From assembly GCA_004794655.1 (NCBI GenBank), contig SMMW01000618.1:992001-1056000 (forward strand): DNA of 64,000 bases, in the 5' to 3' direction. The translations under genes and the position numbers were made by a program. Positions 30,701 through 44,026 of this stretch are shown one piece after another. The stretch's first letter is position 1; every line of letters starts with the position of its first letter. The notes under the pieces are model-generated. The model made no database searches, was not told where the DNA came from, and saw only the letters and a list, made by a program, of their open reading frames with translations. This DNA comes from Marisa cornuarietis. Taxonomy: Eukaryota; Mollusca; Gastropoda; Architaenioglossa; Ampullariidae.

Positions 30701-32608
30701 TCGTCTTTGGAGTATTAGATAACCTTAGGGTAGAGACAACTTTCTCCACAACTGCGCCACGACAAATCTTGCCCCAAAGTCATTAATCGTTCCAATTTTC
30801 GTGTGCTAGATCCCAAGTTTTTGCTGTTTAGTTTTCTTCTTAAATTTGAAGAAATGTACACGCACCGAAAAGATAGAACACAAGAACAGAAAAAAAAATT
30901 AAAATGGAAGAAAAGAATAGTAAAGTATGCTGATATAGCGCCATATCCCAGCCCAGCAGGCAAGCTCGTGGTACTTTACAAATAATAATAGTAATAAACT
31001 GTAATCAAGGTAGCAGATGCTCCTAGGCACACCACTGTTCCAGTGACAGAACAGATCACATAGGTGGGAATCAGTATTAGATGTTCATAGGGTAGTCTGC
31101 AGGAACACCATGAATTCAGGAACCAGGGGTAGCAATGAAAATTTACTGAGATAATACTTTTTGCTTTTACTTCACGGAAGATAAATTTGTTTCTTCCTGG
31201 CAAGAGTACCAAATCAGTTCAACCGATCACAATGGTCCAAAATGTCAAATGCCGGTGTGTAGCATCTTCTCATAGGTTTGAATGCTTACACAATTCCACA
31301 GCTCGTAGTTTACATCTAGAAAGCCATAATTAATCTGTGATAAAAGCAGATTAATTAGATAAGGTGCGAATTTCTTTATGTCAGAGGACAATTAGTACCA
31401 ACATCTACAGTAAAGCATGGGTTAGACCCACACAGTGTAACAACAACAATCAAAATTACATACAATCATGATTCAGACTTTTACATTCATCCGCACACAC
31501 ACACACACACTAAGGTTCAGAAGTCGCGCGGCCGAAACAACGGACAGCCTGTCTCTTGGTCATGCATGCAGGTACACAGAATCGGCGGCCCTACGGAAGC
31601 TGACCAAACCATCCCGACAGGACATGTGTAAGTCAACTTTGCTAATGGTCTGAATAGTCGACTTCAGACTTGAGACTGGCGACTTAAGACTCATTTTCAG
31701 GGCAAGTCGTTGCCCAGGGAGAAACAACAAGCAAGCGCTTTGTCTCCGTCACTAGGAATCGGTGTCCAGCCCCCCCCCCCCCATGGATGTTATTTTACAA
31801 CTGGGGCTCGTAGTTATAAAACAATGAAAAAGGTGCCCTGACTCAAGTAACCAAAAATATAAAAAAAATTTACCCCCCTCCCGACCCCGCAGACACCGTT
31901 TCCTAACGTTGGAGACAAAACGCTGACTCGCCACTGTTGCTGCGGGCAACGGCTTGCAAGTACAGCCCCTAAAGGTCACAAGGTCACCAACTGTGATTTC
32001 ATCTTTACAATACGATTGCCCCATCACAACCTAACTTTAATTACAGTCAAGAACAAATTACGTAACAACCTATTATTTCTCTGTTTGTCTGTCTGTCCAT
32101 CTATTTTCTTGTCTGCCCTCTTTCTTCTTTCTCTCATTTGTTCTTTCTTCTTTTTTCTTTATTTCTTCGCTTTCTTTATACTCTCCCACTGACACAGTAG
32201 AAAAAATAACAACAGAACCAAGAAATTTAGTCTCGATAATGTTTCCAGTCCGGAAATCTCACAAAAAAAGGTTATTTTCATGTCTGATGCTCTATCCTTC
32301 TCGCTGGTTTCTTATTGTTTCTAGCCATTTAAAGTCACACAATCAAGCAAAATGTCAAATGACCTTATCATTGCATTACTGTCCGCCCCATAGGCACTGG
32401 ATCGAAGTGAGCAACGGAAAGGTGAGCTTAAAAAGGAAAGGGCAGGAGAAGGGGGAACAGAACAGAAACAACAACAACCGTAAAACAACAAAGCACATTG
32501 GCAGTACAATACGGGTTTGACAATAGGTCGCCAGACCTAAACAATCATGAGAGACTTTTAGCGTTTGGAGACAGGAAAAACAGAACACGACTATACACAC
32601 ACTACATG

Positions 32609-32647
<39 letters not shown>

Positions 32648-33071
32648 GATCTTTCTCTCTTCTTCTAGACCAGCCATGTTCTCCTCCAGTTCTGCCTGAC
32701 ACACAAATAAAACAAAACGAGACTACGAGAATGTTCGACAGTCGAAAAACCTAGAGATACCGAAAGATCCCCCCACTACCCCCTGAAACTCCTTCCCAGC
32801 TCTCCTCGAACTTGTGTATCTTTCGTCGGCCTTCAATCTCCTCCTGCTCCCAACCACCTTTGCGTAACGCCTCTTGTTAACAAGAAAGCGATTGCCATGA
32901 AAAAATTGTTTGTTAAGAAAGTGAATGAAAGGAATCAAGAAAACATAATTACTTAAATTTCACATGAAGGTGTTGCATACAATATTCACTAAGACTTCAA
33001 ATGAACATTTTGCTTGGCATGCTCGTTTAGATTTTAAACGAATTTAGTTTGCAATGAGCACTTTGATTTCA
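27728..33071. other. Upstream of the SOBP exon; no gene recognised
   Basis: Probably SOBP intron. It holds (GT)n at 27799-27824, GA/GT-rich mixed tracts at 27985-28075, a GC-rich patch with overlapping open frames at 29430-29800, a possible retroelement end near 30930-31000 (ATATAGCGCC...TTTACAAATAATAAT), a C run at 31770-31783, a polypyrimidine stretch at 32080-32180 and (TC)n(AC)n at 32610-32648. No SOBP-like exon is seen. Confidence 0.5.
32610..32648. repeat. Compound (TC)n(AC)n microsatellite
   Basis: An uninterrupted TC run passes directly into an AC run. Confidence 0.9.
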
Positions 33072-33322
33072 GGGGCCAGTTGCATGACACATTTCTAATT
33101 TTAAACAAATTTAGGCTTTAAGTCTTTTTAGAAAGGCACAACACATTTTCAGATTTTTTTACAATAAGAAAACGCTTTTTAAACCAGATTTTCGTTTCCG
33201 TCAGCATATTTTTTTGTACAGTGTGTGTAAATGGTGTAAGAGAGATTTTTGAAGAATAAACAGTTTCCAGATTTCCTTCTTTAAAACACTTTTAAGGTGT
33301 AGAAACATGTGCAACTAGCCCT
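33072..33322. mobile_element. Short terminal-inverted-repeat element (MITE), copy 2
   Basis: The left end GGGGCCAGTTGCATGACACA and the reverse-complemented right end AGGGCTAGTTGCACATGTTT are imperfect TIRs. The family is the same as at 3952-4217 but in opposite orientation. The flanks are odd: ATGAACATTTT-CTTGG and GATTTCAG occur on both sides (33001-33018 and 33062-33071; 33325-33342 and 33353-33360), suggesting insertion into a local duplication. Confidence 0.75.
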
Positions 33323-36300
33323 TAATGAACATTTTCCTTGGAATTTTTATTGTGATTTCAGATCAGCGTTTCACCTGGAATATTCGACAACGGCCAGACA
33401 ATATTCTGCCAAATTCCCGCACCTATACCACCTTCTCTGTCTGCGAGGACACTACTGTGTTTTCGACGGCTGAAAAAGCGAAAAGAGACAACAGAGTTTT
33501 AAAGGTGACACAACACCTGAAAATATACAGCTGTCATCAACATCTCTTTATCTAAAACATACAGCTGTCACCAACATCACTTTATCACAACATCACCAAG
33601 CGCATCAAGCCGACTCATCCACAGGTTGACCATCAGAGCCTTTTTCAACCTTGTACGCTTACGTTGTTTACAAGTTTCAAAACCATGAAAGAAAAGCATC
33701 TCACACAAAAAATACTGGCGCGTGCCGCCACCTCCACGTCGTTACCTGACCCTCCACTCCTTCCGCCCTCGACAGCGATCATTAAGGAGTAAAAGCTGTC
33801 TCATGTTCGCTGATATATGGCAATGCATAGGCAAGCGTTCTCGTCAATAGTCAGCCCCAGTGCGCATGTCAGCACCAAGCCCATTAGACTCGCTGTCACT
33901 GGAGAACAAAAGACACCAGAAGCAAGAAAAGTCTGGCATCAAAGAAGAGAAAGGGAGGGGTGCAAAAACTCCGGAAAAAGTCTCCGGAATGAGATCAATA
34001 AGGCAAAGAGTGTATTACTGACAGATACTCCACAGCTCAGCCCACCACCACTCCTTGGGCTTGAGGCTGACATTTCCATCTTTTCACCTGCTCGCACGCG
34101 ACATGTGGCTTGAGCCAGGTGTGGCAAATCCATAAATCAATCAATCAATCAATCAAGAGCAATTAACACTGAAATTAAAGCATTTCCTGTTTCTGGGTAA
34201 GAGTCAATAAGTCTTTATCATGTTAGCTGAAAACAATGACCCAATGAGGGATGCTTTTCTACTAAGTAATCAGGTTTGTGAGTTGTAAACAAAAACACTA
34301 ACAGGCCTTAACCATTTATATGTTCCTTCTCTCTCTCTCTCTCCTCTTCCAAGCCTTTGCCAATGAACAAGTGCAAAAAAGTGTTAATTAAAAAAAAATA
34401 TCTTAAAGAATCCGTAACAGATGCCTTTTCACGGAGTCCGGCGGTCGAGAAAAATCTCGTCCCCACTTCACAAAACTTGAACATTTTGTTTTTTGGCCAT
34501 ACATTACTTAAATAAATTTTTATATTCTTAAGTTTCCAGTTTCTATCGCGTTCGGATAATTGATGAATTACTTTTCAAGCAACACGCGAAAAATGACTCT
34601 CCTTAATTGTTTCTCACATTTTCAAAAAATCTTTCCCCACATTAATTTTTCCCTTAGCTAACACTTTAACACGAGGGAGTACACCTCAACTAAGTGGTAT
34701 GCGATCTGGAGCACCTCCTCAACTCCATCCAAATGGCAATGCCGCTGACAATGGTTACATGGAGGATAATTAAAGAGTAACCCGAGACAAACATGCGAAT
34801 TAGCTCTAAGATGAATAGTTATTACTAGAACATTGCCTGTCCGCAATTTGTCCATGAGTGGTGATTTATTTTAAATATTTATTTTGGGAAACACACATAT
34901 CCGATCTAAATTCTAACTTCTGACTTAAGAAGCTAAAGCAGGAGCAAGTTGTGTCGAATTCCAGAATTTTCCAATTCCCCGGCAGACGCCATATAAACTC
35001 GCAAGACGCAGCCTACATATTTGAAATCAGTAAAAACTTCAGCTGAAGTGTAAAAAAATAAAATGTGCAATATTCTTCTGTAGTTCAGACTTGCTTTTTT
35101 GTAATGTTTTCCTGTTATGAAAACGTCTCCTATTTCTTAGAAGCGCAAGTTTTATTTAGTCTCCTTGCGCTTGTCAGATGCACCGATGACGTCAGTCAGA
35201 CAGACAGACAGACAACATAAATTGACAGGACTGTAGCAACAGAGATACGAAAAAAAACCAAAATCTCTAAATTATGTAATGGATATCTCATGATAAAAAA
35301 AATTGAGCTCCGTGTACAACAGAAAGGCGCAGGTCAATCCTCTCATCACCAGACAGGCAACAGCTGATGCAGCCCAAAAAGGCAGAATGTGGTTCAACGT
35401 TAACATTGCGATCAGAACGGACGTGAAGACTATGAACAAAAATTGGAATCAAAGATCTGGGCAGGTTAGGATGAAAGCAGAAGAGTACACTGTCAATGAC
35501 AGACAAGAGTACGGTGTAAAGAGCACGCTTCACATTTCCATGATCTGACATCAACACATGTGGAGGCTTCGAAAGTTTGACCCCATGGGGTTCACCGCAA
35601 AACTCACCTTACACCTCAGAGAGATGGCGGGGAAGGAAGGGCATCCGAGCCAGTGGCAGAGCAAAAAGGACGGCGAGGGGTTGCAGACTACAGGTGGCGC
35701 TCCGTGGCAACGTTGTTTTTCGGCCGTAACACGTAGCTGGACAAGCGTTTGTCATCTACTTCTCCACCTCCCACCCATCCCTGTATCTCGGCGATATCCC
35801 GTGATTAATAAGGGGCGTGTGTCTGGCGGCAATTTGAGACAATGGCGGCGGGTGGTTGGGAAGTGTAGTGAGGTGTAAGAGGTAGGGTTGAGAGAGATAC
35901 GTCTATGACACAAGATACTCCCCCCCGCCTCATTTAGTTAACGACTTCACCATCCTCCCCTCACCCCTACCCCGGGCTCAGTGTGTGTGTTTAGCCTTCA
36001 GCTGCCAGTTACGCGATATTCTTTGTCATCAGCTACTTTTCCCACAACTTTTTAACCCTTTCTCTCCTCCCCTGCACGGGGTGGGGGAACGTGTGTGAGG
36101 GGCAAGAGAGGGGGGGAGGCAGTCAGACACATAAGTCGCTCTCGCAAAATCCATTATGGGATGTGTCGCAGACGATACAAACGATGAAAACTACGATGAC
36201 GCACGCAACCGGCGATCCAGTTTTACATTGGCTAGCCGGTGTTACTACCCCATTGCCCACCCCTTTCTCCGACACAGAGTGTAGCAATGGCAAGAAATCA

Positions 36301-37453
36301 TACACTCACGTGTGAAAAATAGTGCGTTTTGATAGACGAATGTCTCTGAATTACTGCACGTTCTTAAAGAACTAGTGAGGTCCAACTGTTCTGCTAATGA
36401 TATGGTAAAACTTAGTTCAAGATACTAAAGTATTTCCTCAGGCGTTGATCTCCTGAACGGAAGACAAGTATTCACCCAGATTTGCGAAAAAAAAGTATCT
36501 TGCACTCCCCAATTATAAGAAAGAAAGTGTACACCCTAGAATCATCTCACATTGATCAGCTAGACGCTTTTACATTCACACCTAAGACGACGACTGAGCC
36601 CCTTGTGCTCCAGGTTCAAGTGTATCAGTGGAAGGCCCCCCATCAGTGATTGCTGTCGACTGGACGCCACGCAAACCGTATCAAGCGAACAGTGCGAGCA
36701 TAAATTAGTGGTCATAACTGGATGTAGCCCACGGCTGTGTGTACTTTTCCATCAGTTGTGCAAAGCGGGGGATCGCCCCGGGCATCAAACGATACGAACA
36801 CCTGTGTAACTGAATATACCTGCCACTTAGTTTTCAGGTGTCTCCATAAGCCGCCAGACAACTTTCGATCGAACGTTTTGTTTAATTAACGAAAATAGTG
36901 ATAAAATATAAAAATGTATATGGTTGCCATCTCGATCTCACTACAGTCACAACAGCTTTACGTGGGCAGTCCATCTCCCCCCCCCCCAACACAACCACAG
37001 ACCTGTCCTCCCCAGCCGAGTGCTGGAGTGGGAACCTTTTTTCTGCCAAGGGCTATCTGGATGTTTATAACATCATTCATGAGCCATACAAAATTATAAA
37101 AAAACTGAATAATTGGCCTGATATATTTAGTGGTCCTACGTTTGTGCTTTTGCCGCGTGTGCTCTGCCAGCCTACCTGACATTAACTGTCCTCCGAGACA
37201 CCACACTACAGGCGGCCGGACAGGCCAACCGACGAGAAGCATACGTGTCTGTCCCGTCATGTACTCGTATTTGTCTACCCCGTAATGAACGTTCGTTACT
37301 TGTCCCTCAAAACTTGCGTTATTATTATAGATAAAAATGTAAGCTGCTATGAAAAAAGCTTCTAGACTTATTGAATTTCGAGTCTGGCCTACGTTTGTGT
37401 AGTCCGGGCCAGACCGAACGATTTCGAGGGCCTGCCGGACGTCCGCCACCCCG
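33323..37453. other. Non-genic stretch
   Basis: No gene is supported. (ATCA)n at 34132-34157 could be a SINE tail; (CAGA)n lies at 35199-35213. Two short C runs sit near 35921-35928 and 36977-36986. Open frames up to 174 codons (36958-37482, minus) have no splice or family support. Confidence 0.5.
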
Positions 37454-37640
37454 GGCCTAGTCGTTAAAGCAATGACGTCCAAACCTGAAGGCGTGAGACT
37501 AGATGGTTCGATACCCGGCTGACGCAGTGTACGTTTCCCCCCAAATTAACCCAGCTGTGAAATATGCACCTGACTGCTCACAAGGATGTTGAAGGTAGGG
37601 TAGTGATGAGAAGATACCCATCTCCCTTAAAAAAAAAAGC
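37454..37640 (+). mobile_element. tRNA-derived SINE
   Basis: CCTAGTCGTTAAAGCAATGAC resembles a SINE A-box region and GGTTCGATACC (37512-37522) matches the B-box consensus. A body follows with AACCCAGCTGTGAAATATGC, and a run of ten A at about 37629-37638 may be the tail. The start may lie a few bases upstream in the GGGCC run. Confidence 0.6.
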
Positions 37641-38690
37641 AGGCCCTGAGATAAGTAAGGGCTGTAACTCACTCCTCGGCGAACTTACGGTCACAGGAGT
37701 ACCTTTACTTCCAACTCTGTAGGCACTCGCGCCAGGTTTCACACCTGCAAGCGGGAAAGTAGCTACACCTTGAGAATCACCGCTGTTCTCGCAAGACTGT
37801 CGCCTAAGTGTTAGAAGTTGCATGCATTCATATTTGTTCCTGCTTTTCGTCTCACCCCCGACATTTCCTCCCTCCACCCCTTAACTAAAAACAAAACAAA
37901 CGAACAAAAAAAAAAAAAAACTACGTAGAATGTTCGTAATTACCAAGCTATGTAAATGTTGACGTCTACAGGGTTAATAGCGCTGTTGTTGCGTTTTGCA
38001 CTGAGGAGGGAAAGGGTTAAGAGGAAGACGATGACAAGCAGTAAATTATCGAATTATGACTTCGTACTCCGCAGCGACGGGAGAGCGGCCTGGTGGTGGG
38101 CGGTGGGAGTAGGGAGGAGTCATGCTGCCCACGATTTCAAGACAAGGCTGCTTTCTTCCCCTCCGCCCTCCGCCTCCCTCGTCCGTACCTCGCGAAATGG
38201 CGGGTCTGTCAGGCTGCTTAATAGGACCAGCGCGACGCCTGACAAGAAATAACGGACCATTACGGGGCCAAGGGGTTGGGTGACGGCCTTCGGTGTCCGC
38301 TTTGATGAAAGGTTGGATCTCCTGGCGAACTTAAGACGGGAGGACGGCTTCGACCACTGACAGCAATCGGGGAGGTGAGAGCACGGTGTCAGCCACGTAC
38401 TGGCATTTGCGGGAGGTTCAGGGTGAGGTAGTGGGGGGAGGGGGGAGTGGTTAGCAACTCCTGTAGTCGTGTGTATGTGTGCACGCGCGTGCACGTTGAA
38501 CTTCATTAGGTCGATACTGTCCTTTCGAGTTGGCAAAACTATGCCACACATGGTCGAATTTTCAGCCCGATATACGTATCTTTAACTTGATTCAGTGTCC
38601 GAGCGGTTGAAAGAAAGAGATTATCAGCAGTCAGCTGAGGAGATACAAACAGTTCATTTATACGTTATTCTATCACCCTCTTGAGCACTC
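37641..38690. other. Non-genic stretch
   Basis: Poly(A) lies at 37904-37920. A moderately GC-rich patch at 38080-38460 has overlapping open frames on both strands but no start, splice or family evidence. Confidence 0.45.
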
Positions 38691-38698
38691 CTCCCCCG

Positions 38699-39505
38699 AC
38701 ACACACTACTAGTTCGCTCATACCATCCCACATCCACACTACTAGTTCGCTCATACCATCCCACACCCACACTACTAGTTCGCTCATACCATCCCACACC
38801 CACACTACTAGTTCGCCCATACCATCCCACCCCACACTACTAGTTCGCTCATGCCATCCCACCCCCCACACTGCTAGTTCGCTCATGCCATCCCACCTCC
38901 ACACTACTAGTTCGCTCATGCCATCCCACCTCCACACTACTAGTTCGCTCATGCCATCCCACCTCCACACTACTAGTTCGCTCATACCATCCCACACCCA
39001 CACTACTAGTTCGCTCATGCCATCCCACCTCCACACTACTAGTTCGCTCATGCCATCCCACCTCTACACTACTAGTTCGCTCATGCCATCCCACCCCCAC
39101 ACTACTAGTTCGCTCATGCCATCCCACCCCCACACGACTAGTTCGCTCATGCCATCCCACCTCCACACTACTAGTTCGCTCATGCCATCCCACCCCCACA
39201 CTACTAGTTCGCTCATGCCATCCTCACAAAAATATGCACATTACTAGTTCGCTCATACCATTCTCTCAAACACACCTGCAAACTGCTAGTTTGCTCATAC
39301 CACCCGGCACCCTAGTCCACTTATACCACACAACACACCATTAATTCGCTCGTACCACCCACAGGCTCCACTAGTTCGCTCATACTACCCCACTAGTGTG
39401 CTCATACACCCCCCCACACACACACACACATTCACACCGCTAGTTCGCTCATACCACACATACACACTAGTTCTCTCATATTTCCCATACACGGGTACAC
39501 ACGCA
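38699..39505. repeat. 33-bp minisatellite, ~16 regular and ~9 decayed copies
   Basis: The unit contains ACTACTAGTTCGCTCATGCC followed by ATCCCACCTCCAC. From 38699 to about 39230 there are about 16 copies with near-constant 33-bp spacing (one at 31, one at 34); from 39230 to 39505 copies become short, diverged and irregular, keeping only CTAGTTCGCTCATACCA. Since 33 is divisible by 3, long frames run through in several frames on both strands (for example 188 codons plus, 128 minus); they are repeat artefacts. Confidence 0.95.
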
Positions 39506-42500
39506 CACCCCACTAGCTTATTGGTGAGACCAAAAGACCTGACGCGTATGAAAATGCTACAAAAGTATTAAATATTAAAAGCAATCTGGAACCCGCGAAT
39601 GCAAATAAATACCATTTGTCTAGTGGACTGGTCACGAGGACAAAGTTTAGTTAAAGTATGTATAGAGAGAGCGACATGACCTTAGCTTCCAGAAATGTCA
39701 GCTATTCGCGACAAGCCGGATAAACGACTGGAAAAAGTCAGCGGCCATTAAGGAAGCAGGAAAAGCTAAAGATCGATTCACCCGAGTAAAAAAAAAAATT
39801 CTGATGTCGTCTTGCACTCACAGTCGTCTGCTCTGTACAACCTTTACTGACGACGGCAGAAATATTAAATGTGTTTTGCTCGGCTTGAAAAAGTGTAGAG
39901 AGTGGGAGGAGGAGCACTCACGTCAGAGGTCAAGATGGAAACTAGAGAAAAGGCAAAACTCCTGACAGCGCGGACTGTTGTACGCTGACCCCACCTCCAC
40001 CAACCCCCAACCTCATGCGAAGTTTCAAACTTTGTGATGTTCTTCAGACGGTTGGTTAAATTTTAACTTGATTTCCGATCAGACATTGTCACGGTGACCC
40101 AGCAAGTTTCAAACTAAGGGTTTCCCTTCAGAAAGTTGGGCTGACGTTTAACTCGATTCCAGCGTCGAATGCCGGAATTTTTTCTTTCTTTCTTTTTTCT
40201 CCCCCCTCCCTCCTCTCCTTCTTGACTGTCTTCAGCATTATCGGAACAGATCACCCGCCAGCTACAAAGATGTCGTCACCTTCCCACGACCCAACAGAGC
40301 TGTCAAGTTTCTAATGGCGCAGGAACAAGCAAGGAAGGTGGTCTGTCCTTGCAAAGATTTCTCCGACTTCTGTCTTGAGAGTCTTCGTTATAAATCACTC
40401 TTAAAAGGGTCTTTTAAACCAGAAAGATTTTGCTTATAATGTTCAGTGTGTTTTAATAATGATAGTCATTTTTAAATCAATATTGGTGGCACGTGTTGGA
40501 ATGTGGACATCTGATGCTGCGAAAATGTGTTCGGTTAAGAAGCTCCTTTACCTTGCAAGAAAAGGGGGAGGGGTTGCCTATGAGACACTCTTCATCTAAA
40601 ATAGAAATTTGATGAAGCTTTGACAATCATTCACGCCTCGATTGCAGACGTACAATGATGTTAAAAGCACGAAATTAGGTTAGTCCACGTGTATTTTGTT
40701 CTAAAAAAAAATGTAATTAACAATTCGCTACGCATTTTTGTAAGAAATAACAACTGGAGCAATTATTAGCTTGCCAGCAACTTTGAGGTTAATGTCATGT
40801 TTGATTCCGGTTAGTCTTCAGGGCTTTGGACATGTTCGTTACCACGGGATTTACCAAAGAAAAAAATCAGTTGCTTAATGATCACCTCTAAGCACACGAC
40901 ACGTTGCTTCAAAATAAGTACTAACAACAGCAGCTGACATCGGAGCACGTGATCATCAACCAGAGTGAAGTAGAACAAGGAATTAAAAGGCATCTGATCA
41001 TTATTGACGATGGCGACAAGGTACATAACTTGGGCCACTCCCCCCCCCCCCAAGGGAGAAGACCTCTGACCTTGAGGCCCGGGTCATGGCGCCCCGCTGC
41101 TCGTCAGAGAACAAAGACAACCTCGACCCGCAGGGTGTAAGGCTACAGATCACTTTCGTCGAGTTATGCTAATTAGAGGTTATACACAGGGTTAATGGTC
41201 GAAAAGATCTGTATGGAAGCACACTTACACTACTACTCTCGCAAATGATTAAATGTGAGAGAGAGCGAGAATGAGAGAAAGAAAAAAACGAGAAAGACAA
41301 CTTGTATAAAAAGAAATATAATATGAGGTAAGAAGAAGAAAAGACAGACGACAACGACGATGTTAAGCTGATTTTTTTGAAAGAGGATTCGGTTAAGAGC
41401 GAGAGATATAAAATGCACCAGAAACGGATTCTAGGTCAGGGTAACAGTGGTCTATTGGCTGGTTGTTGTTTTTAATCCCGTGTCAGCAGCAATGGCTATA
41501 TTGTGGCGAGAGGTAAAGATAGTCCATTAAGTTTGTGATCGTCGGGGGAGGGGGAGTGAGAGGTAGCTGTTTGCAACTGCATTTGGTTGCCAACATTTTG
41601 TGAGAGCAGTGCCTCACCCTCCCCACCCCTCTACGGGGGTCAGGAATCTATTCAACAACTGGGTCGATGAAGTCGTTGCCTTATTTTCCTCAGTCCTCAG
41701 CTGGGTCGAACTGGAGAACGCTCGCTGCGCCACACGGGTACTGAACCTCGGACGTCGGCGGCTCTAACCTATCGTCTCCACGCTCACAGATTTTCCAGAC
41801 AGTGAATAAAATGGATTTCAATGACTGAGAATAGTTTCCGCCGTCGCGAATCCCAATAAAGGGACCAAATATCTTAATAGATCCCCTAACTCCTTCCTCC
41901 GCCTTAGCATTCAGGGTTACTATACTCTGAGTCACCCTATCGCCGTGTTTATTTGAGTTTTTGTGACAGCGGAAAATAAAATAAAATAATCACGCCGAAA
42001 CAATCCCAGAACAGTTACTGTGATAGACATCTACGTGTAAAAGATAACAACTACTAGCATAAGCCCCTCAGACAGTGGTGTCAAAGATCTGACGAGAAGA
42101 CTGTGACCAGAGAAGGATGCACCTTTGACATACGACGAAGACTAGCGACACGACTGGTCTGGGTATGTAGCGACGTCAGCGATGCTTTCTTTTTCCCTCC
42201 CCCCCGTATCTTACTTACAGAGTGGTCTGCTGTGTAACTGTAATAGCGCCAGCAGGTGGCGCACGAGGCCGTGATGATGTTAGTGACAGAATTAGTTACA
42301 ATCAGGCTTCAACGCCGAGCGACATTTCGGGGCTGAGTCAACGTTCGTAACCCCTCACCGGTTTCATGAAACGTTGAATGTTGCGACACGATCAGGACAC
42401 TCAACCCTAATGTGACTCTTCAAGCATCGCTGTCGCAACCGATACCATGGACTGGTTGGTGGTTATTTTACGCCGAATCAGCAGTTGCGAGCAAGTTCGG

Positions 42501-43389
42501 CTTACATCAGGTAACATCAAGGGAGAAATCATGTGACACCGACACGGGAGATATCCATCCATACCATCACTGTCTTGCTGACACTCTCATTACAAAATAC
42601 AAGCAATAATAATAATTAAGTCATCCTCCTCATCATTATAGGAAAGAATACTATTTTAAACGTTGCAATACAGTATTTTGGAAGGTTTCAAATAAGACCC
42701 TGGATTTTTTCAAACAAATTTCATTGATAAAAAAGCAGACTTTTATACCGCATTTATCCACTTTGAAGTAGGCACACTGCATTGTACATGCACAAAAAAG
42801 TAAAATATATACACACAGACTCAAGAAGAAGGCATAGACAGACTAAGCCATGTCAACAAAGAAATATACAACAAGACAGCAATATAACATAAGTGTACAG
42901 GTGTGCCGAGGTGAAGAAAGTCACAGCACTGGGTTGGAAGCTGTATTTAGAATAAAGTTTTGCGAAGAGCACAGTGCAGAGCAGAGTGCAACGATTATCA
43001 GTTCCCTGCTTTGAGGAAAATTCAGCGAGCAACGCAGTAGTTTACAAAATTTATGGTGCAGGACGTAGGACGCCACAAACCACACCTATCATCGCGAGTT
43101 CAGAGGTCAATCGACGTCGTTGACACGCACAAACGTGAAATTCAATCCGCAGAAAATGTAGCGAGGAAATATGTGGTCTGAAAAGCAGGAAAAAAAACGA
43201 AGAATGTATGGCTCACAGAGAAGAAAAATTAAATTCAAGTGGAGAACAATTGATCCTATAAAGCAGACAAGATTGCCAAGACGAAGAATAAGGCTGCAGA
43301 GATCTCTAATGTGAAAGTGGTGTATAGGTGAGAAGGGCATGACCCATGCCTAAGAAAGAAAAATCCAGAACACTAATAACAGCGCCACG
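39506..43389. other. Non-genic stretch
   Basis: No gene is supported. It contains a repeat fragment at 41453-41512 (matches 13744-13800), a C run at 41040-41051, a GA-rich tract at 41256-41345 and (AAT)n at 42606-42617. Frames are short. Confidence 0.5.
41453..41512 (+). repeat. Dispersed repeat fragment, copy 2
   Basis: Matches 13744-13800 at about 80% (GGTTGTTGTTTT, GTCAGCA, GGCTAT). A third weaker match is at 42448-42495. Confidence 0.45.
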
Positions 43390-43545
43390 AAACTTCCATA
43401 GGAGACACTAAACCACACAAGATCCACAGGAGACATTAAACTATATAAGATCCACAAGATCCACGAAACCATACAAGATCCACAAAACCATACAAGATCC
43501 ACAGGAGACACTAAACCATACAAGATCCACAAGAGACTAGGCGAT
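43390..43545. repeat. Degenerate tandem repeat (CAAGATCCAC core)
   Basis: Five to six units of ACAAGATCCAC with AGGAGACACTAAACCAT spacers of variable length. The minus frame through it reads repeats of SPVDLVWF, an artefact of the array. Confidence 0.8.
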
Positions 43546-44026
43546 GTGGATCCATGGACAAGAAAGAAAGGACAGAGACGTCCCTTGAGCCAGTTAGCTC
43601 CCCCTCCTTTCTTTTTATTCCAAAGGTGGAACACACCAGGTACAAAATAAAATAATTTGCCACAACCAGCTGCACTGCTGCTCCTGACTACAAACCCGCA
43701 ACCGGACGCAGAATGGTTTTCCCGACCTTTGACCACATTGTATGAGGTAAAATAGGCTGCAAGAACGGGTAGTGTTGCGCTTTAAAGGTTACAGGAGAAG
43801 GTGTTAAAGGTACGGACGACAACAGTGTCAAGCCGGAAAGGCCCAGAAAGCTCCAGTGTTCGCGCATTAATCAACTTTCTACGTCTTTTGCCAAAGCCTC
43901 AGTAAGGATTTCCTTCTGCAGCCTCAGCAACTCAGCTGGACCTTCCACCACTGCGTTTGTGTGCGGCAAGCCACACACTGATACCCAGACCTGACGAAAG
44001 GGAGGCTGGTTGATTTAGTTATCGTA

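Noticed and set aside
30930..31000. Retroelement 3' end (ATATAGCGCC...TTTACAAATAATAAT)
   Set aside because: It resembles the tail at 4447-4520 but orientation and tail position are inconsistent; kept only as a note in the stretch description.
36958..37482. 174-codon minus-strand frame
   Set aside because: It crosses a C-run and the SINE edge; composition is not protein-like and the other frames are equally open nearby.
37512..37522. tRNA gene (perfect B box)
   Set aside because: No cloverleaf is formed with the upstream A-box-like sequence, and a SINE body follows.
38665..39247. Open frames of 116-188 codons with 11-residue repeats
   Set aside because: They are translations of the 33-bp minisatellite in several frames and both strands.
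42540..42580. Upstream SOBP exon suggested by a CCATACCAT string on the minus strand
   Set aside because: The codons do not give the expected WYGY residues and the neighbouring residues do not match SOBP.
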